From Comamonas sp. (GTDB taxonomy: Bacteria; Pseudomonadota; Gammaproteobacteria; Burkholderiales; Burkholderiaceae_C): 5,426 nt of DNA. The notes under the pieces are model-generated. The model was not told the DNA's origin. It saw only the letters and a program-made list of their open reading frames with translations, and did not search any database. The position numbers and the translations under genes were made by a program. Positions 1-4,944 of the stretch are shown here, piece after piece (the stretch's first letter is position 1; the number at the start of each line of letters is the position of its first letter). The stretch spans positions 1-5,426 of the forward strand of contig JAFAIY010000277.1 in NCBI GenBank assembly GCA_019236485.1, written 5' to 3'.

Positions 1-363
1 CTCTCGCGCGTCATCGGCTATGCCGTGGACTCCTTTCTGCGCCGCAACGACGAGCAGAACTCCGGCCCCGGCATCGGCTACATGATCACCACCCTGGTGC
101 TGGACATCCTGCTGGGCTTTGTGGCCTCCATGATCGTGGCCTGGTTCTCGCGCCAGCGCGAGTTCCGTGCCGATGCCGGTGCGGCCCAGCTCATGGGTAA
201 CCGCCAGCCCATGGTGAATGCGCTGGCCCGTCTGGGCGGCATGCATCCCGGCGAGCTGCCGAAGAGCGTGGCGGCCATGGGCATCGCCGGCGGTATCGGC
301 AAGCTGTTCTCCACGCACCCTCCCATCGAAGAGCGCATTGCAGCGCTGCAGAACGCCCGCTGA
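1..363 (+). CDS. htpX: Protease HtpX, C-terminal part (5' end outside window)
   Basis: This is the C-terminal ~120 residues of HtpX, an inner-membrane M48 zinc metalloprotease that degrades damaged membrane proteins. The frame is open from base 1, so the true start and the HEXXH zinc motif lie upstream. A hydrophobic membrane segment (about nt 79-144) is followed by [19 protein letters not shown]. The Glu encoded at 160-162 is the expected third zinc ligand (Glu222 in E. coli HtpX). The family-typical tail [14 protein letters not shown] ends just before the TGA at 361-363. About 66 residues follow the Glu, close to the E. coli spacing. The GTG at 25 is an internal Val codon, not a start, because homology to HtpX continues upstream of it (LSRVIGYAV). 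An intrinsic terminator follows, so the gene ends its transcription unit here. Confidence 0.93.
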   Translation, partial: LSRVIGYAVDSFLRRNDEQNSGPGIGYMITTLVLDILLGFVASMIVAWFSRQREFRADAGAAQLMGNRQPMVNALARLGGMHPGELPKSVAAMGIAGGIGKLFSTHPPIEERIAALQNAR

Positions 364-411
364 AAGCGCTGACCTGTAAGCGGCTGCGGTCCGTCTTTAC
401 CCCTGCTTCAC

Positions 412-444
412 AAGCCCCTGTCAACAACCGGCAGGGGCTTTTGC
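412..444 (+). terminator. Rho-independent terminator of htpX
   Basis: A perfect 9-bp stem, AAGCCCCTG (412-420) pairing with CAGGGGCTT (432-440), encloses an 11-base loop. The 3' arm runs into a short T stretch (CTTTTGCG). It lies about 50 bases after the htpX stop and before the lipoprotein ribosome binding site, so it should separate the two transcription units. Confidence 0.82.
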
Positions 445-474
445 GTTGTATAGGCGAGTGATTCAGGAGATGCC

Positions 475-834
475 ATGAAAATCTTTAAAACTGCTTTTGG
501 CCCTCGCTGGCTGCCCGCTGCCGCGCTGGCCGCCGCCTGTGCGGCGCTGACGGGCTGCGTGGTCGCCCCGGCCTATCCGGCCTATGGCGGCGATGTGGTC
601 TATGCGCCCATGGCGCCGCCTCCGCTGCAGGCCGAGGTCATCCCCGTGGCCCCGTCGCCGGCCTATGTCTGGATCGGCGGCTCCTGGGGCTGGGGCGGTG
701 GACGTTACAACTGGCATCCGGGCCGCTGGGCCATGCCGCCGCGTGCCGACTATGGCTGGCATGCGGGCGGTTGGTCGCATGGCCCGCGTGGCTGGCAGGG
801 CTATGGCGGTCACTGGGGACCGCGGCGCTGGTGA
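475..834 (+). CDS. Small lipoprotein with WXXGXW (YXWGXW) repeats
   Basis: The product has 119 residues. The start ATG has a good ribosome binding site, AGGAGA at 465-470. The N-terminus is a lipoprotein signal: basic residues, an Ala/Leu-rich core, and the lipobox L25-T-G-C28, so the mature protein should begin at lipidated Cys28. There is no Asp at position +2, so outer-membrane sorting is likely. After a Pro/Ala-rich linker (29-62) come three repeats, each opening with Tyr-x-Trp and matching W-x-x-G-x-W: W66-W71, W80-W85 and W95-W100. More Trp follow at 107, 114 and the C-terminal 119. This matches the WXXGXW/YXWGXW repeat family, common in small envelope proteins of beta- and gammaproteobacteria and of unknown biochemical role. 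It sits between terminator-bounded htpX and the crotonase gene 90 bases downstream, and is probably monocistronic. The family call is firm; the function is unknown. Confidence 0.85.
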   Translation: MKIFKTAFGPRWLPAAALAAACAALTGCVVAPAYPAYGGDVVYAPMAPPPLQAEVIPVAPSPAYVWIGGSWGWGGGRYNWHPGRWAMPPRADYGWHAGGWSHGPRGWQGYGGHWGPRRW

Positions 835-855
835 TACACAGGTGACAGCCAGGGC

Positions 856-874
856 GGCCGGCTTCGGGCTGGCC
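856..874 (+). other. GC-rich hairpin after the lipoprotein gene
   Basis: GGCCGGC (856-862) can pair with GCTGGCC (868-874), with one G-U pair and a 5-base loop, about 20 bases after the lipoprotein stop. No T tract follows, so it is not a convincing intrinsic terminator. It could stabilise the upstream mRNA 3' end or assist another form of termination. Confidence 0.3.
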
Positions 875-912
875 CGCTAGGCGTGGCCTGGCCGGGGCGC
901 TACATTGTCTGC

Positions 913-918
913 AGGAGG
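913..918 (+). promoter_or_regulatory. Strong ribosome binding site fixing the GTG start of the crotonase
   Basis: AGGAGG lies six bases before the GTG at 925. It is a near-perfect anti-16S match and decides the start. An in-frame GTG at 883 would add 14 residues (Trp-Pro-Gly-Arg type, unlike the family N-terminus) and has no such site. Confidence 0.8.
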
Positions 919-924
919 TGTGCC

Positions 925-1734
925 GTGAATCCTGCACTCGTCAGCCGCCGCGATGGCGCGGTTCTCATTCTTTCCAACAACAATCAGGCGGCGCGCAACG
1001 CGCTGTCGCCCGACTACTACCATGCGGTCATGGACGGCCTGCGCGAAGCCGCGGCCGACCCGTCGCTGGCGGCCGTGATCCTCACGGGCGAGGGCGGGCA
1101 TTTCTGTGCCGGCGGCGATCTGCGCCAGCTGGCCACACGCCGTGAATTGCCCGTCGCGCAGCGGCGCGAGCGTCTGGAGGACCTGAACCGCTTCATCCGC
1201 GCCATCCGCGACTGCCCCAAGCCGGTGATCGCGGCCGTGGAGGGCGCGGCCGCGGGGGCCGGGCTGTCCCTGGCCATGGCCTGCGATATGCTGGTCGCGG
1301 CCAGGAATGCGGTGTTTTCCGTGGCCTATGTGAAGGTCGGCCTGACCCCGGACGGCGGCGCCACGGCTTTTCTGTCCGAGTTCGTCTCGCGCCAGGTCCT
1401 GACCGAGCTATGTCTTACTGGCGAGCGTGTAAGCGGCGAGCGCATGCACCAGTTGGGTTGCGTCAATCGCCTGACCGAGGCCGGCGAGGCTTTGTCCGCG
1501 GCCCTGGAGCTGGCAAGGCAGCTGTCCACAGGCCCGGCACAGGCCATGGCCCGCATCAAGACTCTGTGCCATGCGGCGCAGCACCAGACATTGCAGCAGC
1601 AGCTGGAGCTGGAGGCCGACTATATGGTGGAGGCCCAGGGCGGCGAGGAATCCCGCGAAGGGATTGGCGCTTTTCTGGAAAAGCGTCAGCCCGACTTTGC
1701 CGGACTGAGGCGGGTTATTGCACCGTGTAATTGA
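925..1734 (+). CDS. Crotonase-fold enzyme, enoyl-CoA hydratase/isomerase family (oxepin-CoA hydrolase, alternative type / PaaG-like)
   Basis: This 269-residue protein has the full crotonase length and acts on acyl-CoA thioesters in the cytoplasm. Visible signatures: N-terminal NNNQAARNALSPDYY; the first oxyanion-hole motif HFCAGGDL (59-66); the second, PKPVIAAVEGAAAGAG (98-113), then SLAMACD; and KVGLTPDGG (137-145). The two Glu residues used by classical enoyl-CoA hydratases appear as Ser115 and Tyr135 when the motifs are aligned by eye. Asp143 sits in the GL-x-PD-x-GG motif, as in PaaG-type isomerases. The C-terminal EGIGAFLEKRQPDF is also typical. The overall pattern resembles proteins labelled 'oxepin-CoA hydrolase, alternative type' in Burkholderiales, linked to aerobic phenylacetyl-CoA breakdown; I recall this resemblance and did not search for it. 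No other paa gene is nearby, so the substrate is open, and a general enoyl-CoA isomerase is the main alternative. Its 3' end overlaps the convergent barrel gene by 20 bases. Confidence 0.88.
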   Translation: MNPALVSRRDGAVLILSNNNQAARNALSPDYYHAVMDGLREAAADPSLAAVILTGEGGHFCAGGDLRQLATRRELPVAQRRERLEDLNRFIRAIRDCPKPVIAAVEGAAAGAGLSLAMACDMLVAARNAVFSVAYVKVGLTPDGGATAFLSEFVSRQVLTELCLTGERVSGERMHQLGCVNRLTEAGEALSAALELARQLSTGPAQAMARIKTLCHAAQHQTLQQQLELEADYMVEAQGGEESREGIGAFLEKRQPDFAGLRRVIAPCN

Positions 1735-2275
1735 GCTGGAACATCAGGCCGGAATTGCCCAGCACATTGAGCTGGCCGCCCCAGTTCTTGTTGAAGTTAT
1801 AGCCGATGGCGGGAATGGCCGTGATGCCCCAGCCATGCGTATTGTTCAGCGGGATCTTCTTGTTGTACGGATACTTGTAGCCGTGGATCACGCCCGCCGT
1901 CAGCTTGAAGTACAGATCGGGAAGGCTGTCGAACGGTTTGAACTGCCAGCCGTAGTAAGCATATTGGCTGGGCTGGCCGAAGGAGTTGCTGAAATACGCA
2001 AAACCGGCGATGTGACGCTCATCCAGGGCTTTTTCCGCCTGAATCAGCCACACATAGGAATGCTTTTGCTCGTCGGGCTCCCAGTCGTTCTCCTTCTTGG
2101 CGTCGGAGAAATGCAGCGTATAGGGCGAGTAGCCAAAAGTCCAGCCGGACAGCGCCGAGCGAGCGGTATCGCCATCGGGCGTTGCCACGGGTGCAGAGTT
2201 TTGGGCATGAGCGCAGGTACAGAGGACAAGGCCTGCGGCCACCTGCGAAAGCGTGATGGAGCGGGAAAAAAGCAT
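1715..2275 (-). CDS. PagP-like outer-membrane beta-barrel (putative lipid A palmitoyltransferase)
   Basis: The product has 186 residues. A Sec signal peptide ends at A22-H-A24, with predicted cleavage before Gln25. The mature part is rich in Tyr, Trp, Phe, Asn and Gly in alternating strands and ends in MFQLNYTVQ, as expected for a small beta-barrel. By eye it lines up with PagP, which transfers palmitate from phospholipid to lipid A. His55 (SPYTLHFS) matches PagP His33. The stretch F95-S-N-S-F...YGW110 matches the FKDSW...YGW region of E. coli PagP with equal length, placing Asn97-Ser98 where PagP has catalytic Asp76-Ser77. Related betaproteobacterial proteins are, as I recall, often labelled 'sn-glycerol-3-phosphate transporter', which the sequence does not support. 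The ATG lacks a clear ribosome binding site. Local GC is about 56%, well below the neighbours. It lies 129 bases downstream of the regulator gene on the same strand. The barrel call is firm; palmitoyltransferase activity is inferred. Confidence 0.68.
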   Translation of the reverse strand: MLFSRSITLSQVAAGLVLCTCAHAQNSAPVATPDGDTARSALSGWTFGYSPYTLHFSDAKKENDWEPDEQKHSYVWLIQAEKALDERHIAGFAYFSNSFGQPSQYAYYGWQFKPFDSLPDLYFKLTAGVIHGYKYPYNKKIPLNNTHGWGITAIPAIGYNFNKNWGGQLNVLGNSGLMFQLNYTVQ

Positions 2276-2404
2276 AGGGCGAATTGTGCAGGATCGAGCC
2301 GGCGCCGTGGAAATTGTTGGATGAGTGCGACGTTCGCAGATGTATTAGGCATTTCCTGACATTTACAACTGCCGCTCATCAAGCATGACTTTATAGGTCG
2401 GCGC
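2276..2404 (-). promoter_or_regulatory. AT-richer spacer, likely holding the barrel gene promoter
   Basis: This 129-base spacer lies between the regulator stop and the PagP-like start. It is AT-richer than the flanking DNA in its middle (2335-2370). On the minus strand TTGTAA is followed 15 bases later by TAATAC, a weak promoter candidate with a short spacer. No obvious terminator for the regulator gene is seen, so read-through is possible. Confidence 0.3.
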
Positions 2405-3448
2405 TCAGGCTTTTCTGCGGCCATGTTCGTCCGCATCCACGCGCCAGCGTCGCCGCGGTGCGCGCAGCCTGTGGCGCTCGCGGTAGTCGCTGGGCGTCAT
2501 GCCCGTGTGGCGCATGAAGATACGCCTGAAGGCTGCGGGATCGGCATAGCCGCAGGCCTGGGCAATCGAGGGAATGCTTTCCAGAGTGATCTCCAGTAGC
2601 ACGCGCGCTCGTGCGCAGCGCAGGCCGTGCAGATGGTCCAGGGGGCTGTGGCCCAGCTCCTGCTGGAAATGCCGCAGCAGCGTGCGCGGGCTGACCGAGA
2701 CCGCGTCGGCCAGGGCCCGCAGGTCATAGGGCTGCTCCACACGGGCTTCAAGCCTGGCAATGGCATGGGCCAGGGTGCTGGCGCGGGTGGCCGGCAGTTG
2801 CTGGTCCTGCGAGGCCGCCTGGGCCGCGCTTTCGCGCAGTGTATCGGGCTGGAGCACGGCGCCCAGGGCTGCGGCCAGATCGTCGCCAAACGCCATGCGC
2901 GTGAGTGCCAGCGCCATGGGCAGCAGCGCTTCGAGGTGGGAGGCGCTGAGCCAGCAGCCGTCCTGGACCAGCGGTCGGCCCTGGGCAATGGCGATATCGG
3001 GGAAGTCCAGGCCGAAGCCGCCCGTATAGAACCAGGGCAGGGCCGTACTCAGCCCCTGGCAGCGGCCGCTGCCGGCCGCAAACCAGGCGGCGCTGCCCAG
3101 AGTGCAGACTTGCAGGCCCTGGTCGAAGGCAGCCGCGGTGCGCTGCACCAGAGGCTTGTTGGCGGCCACGATCTCGCGGATGGCGGGAATGTCGGCGCAG
3201 TGCAGCGAACTCAGAAAAATTGCGCGCACCGGGCCGGCAACGGCAGCGCCTTCTCCTCCATGGGGCATAAGCTCTCCCAGGTCGCGGCCCCGGCCGTCCA
3301 CCCAGCGCCAGCCGAAGCGCGGCCCATGGCGGCCATGGCGCAGGCCGGCCAGCAGATTGGCGCTGCGCAGCATCTCCACCAGATGCAGGGCGTGGCCGAT
3401 GGCGCTTTCGGCGAGACAGGGCAGCTCGATGACGAAGTTGGCGGACAT
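2405..3448 (-). CDS. GlxA-type AraC-family transcriptional regulator (DJ-1/PfpI-like sensor domain plus AraC HTH)
   Basis: The 347-residue protein has two domains. Residues ~1-190 resemble the DJ-1/PfpI (class I glutamine amidotransferase-like) domain of GlxA-type regulators: FVIELP at the start, LHLVEMLRSANLL at 21-33, a Cys at the nucleophile-elbow position (VCTLGSAAWFAAGSG, Cys115), and SASHLEALLPMALALTRMAFG (168-188). In this family the domain is thought to sense ligands rather than catalyse. Residues ~222-325 form the AraC DNA-binding domain, with two helix-turn-helix units: DLRALADAVSVSPRTLLRHF (242-261) and SIPSIAQACGYADPAAFRR (291-309), then TGMTPSDYR. The C-terminus is strongly basic. 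No in-frame start exists upstream before a stop codon at 3506-3508, so the ATG at 3448 stands although no ribosome binding site is obvious. The gene diverges from the M20 hydrolase across 96 bases with operator-like repeats, suggesting it regulates that gene and itself. Characterised Pseudomonas relatives (ArgR, GbdR, CdhR) respond to arginine, glycine betaine or carnitine. Confidence 0.88.
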   Translation of the reverse strand: MSANFVIELPCLAESAIGHALHLVEMLRSANLLAGLRHGRHGPRFGWRWVDGRGRDLGELMPHGGEGAAVAGPVRAIFLSSLHCADIPAIREIVAANKPLVQRTAAAFDQGLQVCTLGSAAWFAAGSGRCQGLSTALPWFYTGGFGLDFPDIAIAQGRPLVQDGCWLSASHLEALLPMALALTRMAFGDDLAAALGAVLQPDTLRESAAQAASQDQQLPATRASTLAHAIARLEARVEQPYDLRALADAVSVSPRTLLRHFQQELGHSPLDHLHGLRCARARVLLEITLESIPSIAQACGYADPAAFRRIFMRHTGMTPSDYRERHRLRAPRRRWRVDADEHGRRKA

Positions 3449-3477
3449 GGCGATTTCGGCGTGGTGATTGGCGATTT
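3448..3477. repeat. 9-bp direct repeat with 21-bp period, candidate AraC-type operator
   Basis: TGGCGATTT occurs at 3448-3456 and again at 3469-3477. The 21-bp period is two helical turns, the arrangement typical of AraC-family half-sites. The first copy touches the regulator's start codon (3446-3448), which would suit autorepression. The repeat itself is seen directly; the operator role is inferred. Confidence 0.4.
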
Positions 3478-3511
3478 TGCCTCGCCTGAAGGCCGGACTC
3501 CGCTTTTAGCA

Positions 3512-3528
3512 TGGTGCTTCAAGCACTA
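3512..3528. promoter_or_regulatory. Palindrome upstream of the M20 hydrolase gene
   Basis: GTGCTT (3514-3519) and AAGCAC (3521-3526) form an exact inverted repeat around one central base, with a further T/A match at 3512 and 3528. It ends 16 bases before the hydrolase ATG and just upstream of its ribosome binding site, where a bound protein could block transcription. It may alternatively act as a short hairpin in the leader RNA. Confidence 0.35.
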
Positions 3529-3544
3529 GAAAACGGAGACATAT

Positions 3545-4888
3545 ATGCAGCCACGCCTTCGCCCCCTCGCCCTTGCCGCTTCCATGCTGGGCTGCGGCCT
3601 GAGTTTTGCGGCCAGCAACCAGGGGCTCGATGCCCAGGGGCTGTCGGCTCTGGACGCGGCCATCGCACCGCTGGCGCCCAAGATGGTCGAGTGGCGCCGC
3701 GACATCCATGCACATCCCGAGCTCTCGGGCCAGGAAAGGCGCACGGCCATGCTGGTGGCCGAGCATCTGCGGCGCCTGGGCATGGAGGTGCAGACGGGCG
3801 TGGGCGGCTATGGCGTGGTGGGCACGCTGCGCGGCGGGCTGCCGGGGCCGGTGGTGGCGCTGCGCGCCGACATGGATGCCTTGCCCGTGGCCGAAAAGAC
3901 CGGCCTGCCGTTTGCCTCCAAGGCCAAGGCTCAATACATGGGCAAGGAGGTATCCGTCATGCATGCCTGCGGCCACGACGCCCATGTGGCCATGCTCATG
4001 GGTGCGGCCCAGGCACTGGCCGGCATGAAAGCCAAGCTGCCGGGCAGCGTGAAATTCATCTTCCAGCCCGAGGAAGAGGGCGCTCCCATAGAGGCCGACG
4101 CCAGCGGCCATGTGCCCAGCTTCGGTGCCAAGGCCATGGTGGAGGCGGGCGCGCTCAAGGACGTGCAGGCCATCTACGGTCTGCACATCACGGCCAATCT
4201 GCCGCCGGGCGTGGTGGGCTACCGTGTCGGCCCGCTGATGGCCGGAGCCGACAACGTCACCATCCAGGTCGAGGGCCGCGGCGGCCATGGCTCCTCGCCC
4301 TGGAATGCCGTGGACCCCGTGGTGGCCGCGACCCAGGTCGTGGCCGGACTGCAGACCGTCATCAGCCGCCAGCTCGACATCAGCAAGGAGCCCGCGGTGC
4401 TGACCATAGGTGCCATCAACGGCGGCACGCGCTACAACATCATTCCCGACAGCGTGGAGATGCTGGGCACGCTGCGTACCTTTGACGAGGGCATGCGCGA
4501 GGATGCGCACAAGCGCATCGCGGCCACGGCCGAGCATATTGCCGCGGCCAGCGGCGCCAAGGCCAAGGTGCGCTTCGGCCCGGTCAGCTACCCGGTCACG
4601 GCAAACCCCGTGGAGCTGACCGAGGCTTCGCTGCCAGCGCTCAAGCTGGCCATGGGCGGCAAGGTGATGGTGATTCCCAAGGTCAGCGGATCCGAGGACT
4701 TCTCGGAGTTCCAGAAGCAGGTGCCGGGCTTCTTCTATTTCCTGGGCGCCACGCCCGAAGGCAAGGACTTCACGACCGCAGCTTCCAACCATTCTGCGCT
4801 GTTCGACATCGACGAAAAACAGCTGCCCGTGGGCGCGCGCTCGCTGGCCGCATTGGCGCTCGATTATCTGCAGCGCAATCCGCGCTGA
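3545..4888 (+). CDS. Exported M20 (M20D-type) metallo-amidohydrolase / aminoacylase-like peptidase
   Basis: The 447-residue protein has a start set by GGAG at 3535-3538. A Sec signal peptide (LALAASMLGCGLSFA, likely cleaved after Ala22) sends it to the periplasm. It then follows the M20D amidohydrolase plan seen in hippurate hydrolases, N-acyl-amino-acid hydrolases and plant IAA-amino acid hydrolases, which cleave amide bonds of N-acylated amino acids. Signatures: WRRDIHAHPELS (50-61), RADMDALPV (107-115) and HACGHDAH (140-147), with metal ligands Cys142 and His144. FQPEEEG (173-179) carries catalytic Glu177 and ligand Glu178. GLH (212-214) gives His214, and SNHSALF gives His416. The dimerisation (lid) domain begins near residue 236 and contains GRGGHGSSP with conserved His248. 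All expected active-site residues are present, so the enzyme should be active. Compared with a plant relative, roughly 12 extra residues lie between Glu178 and His214 (AP-IEADASGHVPSF region). The gene diverges from the regulator gene and ends before a hairpin terminator. The exact substrate cannot be read from the sequence. Confidence 0.92.
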   Translation: MQPRLRPLALAASMLGCGLSFAASNQGLDAQGLSALDAAIAPLAPKMVEWRRDIHAHPELSGQERRTAMLVAEHLRRLGMEVQTGVGGYGVVGTLRGGLPGPVVALRADMDALPVAEKTGLPFASKAKAQYMGKEVSVMHACGHDAHVAMLMGAAQALAGMKAKLPGSVKFIFQPEEEGAPIEADASGHVPSFGAKAMVEAGALKDVQAIYGLHITANLPPGVVGYRVGPLMAGADNVTIQVEGRGGHGSSPWNAVDPVVAATQVVAGLQTVISRQLDISKEPAVLTIGAINGGTRYNIIPDSVEMLGTLRTFDEGMREDAHKRIAATAEHIAAASGAKAKVRFGPVSYPVTANPVELTEASLPALKLAMGGKVMVIPKVSGSEDFSEFQKQVPGFFYFLGATPEGKDFTTAASNHSALFDIDEKQLPVGARSLAALALDYLQRNPR

Positions 4889-4892
4889 TGTG

Positions 4893-4920
4893 AAAACGGC
4901 ATGGCTTTGAGGCCATGCCG
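4893..4920. terminator. Hairpin terminator between convergent genes, with its T run on the minus strand
   Basis: CGGCATGGC (4897-4905) pairs perfectly with GCCATGCCG (4912-4920) around a 6-base loop. On the minus strand it is followed by TTTT (complement of 4893-4896), making it a proper intrinsic terminator for the FAD dehydrogenase gene that stops at 4945. On the plus strand there is no T tract, but the stem starts 8 bases after the hydrolase stop and may help end that transcript too. Confidence 0.75.
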
Positions 4921-4944
4921 TCGATCAGGCCTGGGCGGGCCGCG

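Noticed and set aside
856..874. Hairpin after the lipoprotein gene as a true intrinsic terminator
   Set aside because: There is no T tract after the stem, so it is listed only as a hairpin of uncertain role.
883..924. Longer crotonase start at the GTG at 883
   Set aside because: The added residues do not match the family N-terminus, and the AGGAGG at 913-918 points to the GTG at 925.
1718..2359. A 213-codon open frame on the plus strand opposite the barrel gene
   Set aside because: The minus-strand frame has a signal peptide and PagP-like motifs; the plus-strand product has neither domain nor ribosome binding site evidence.
3478..3512. Sigma-70 promoter for the hydrolase gene
   Set aside because: No -35/-10 pair with acceptable spacing was found; TTGCCT and TAGCAT are about 24 bases apart.
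2627..3529. A 300-codon open frame on the plus strand opposite the AraC-type regulator
   Set aside because: Gln/Gly/Ala-rich shadow of a clear two-domain regulator, with no recognisable domain.
3584..3595. Possible lipobox (M-L-G-C17) in the M20 hydrolase signal sequence
   Set aside because: Leu at -2 and Met at -3 fit a lipobox poorly, and a good signal peptidase I site (S-F-A) follows at residues 20-22.
3506..4792. A 428-codon open frame on the minus strand opposite the M20 hydrolase
   Set aside because: It is antisense to a gene with complete active-site motifs, and its His/Gly/Ala/Arg-rich low-complexity product resembles no family. It is a by-product of high GC at third codon positions.
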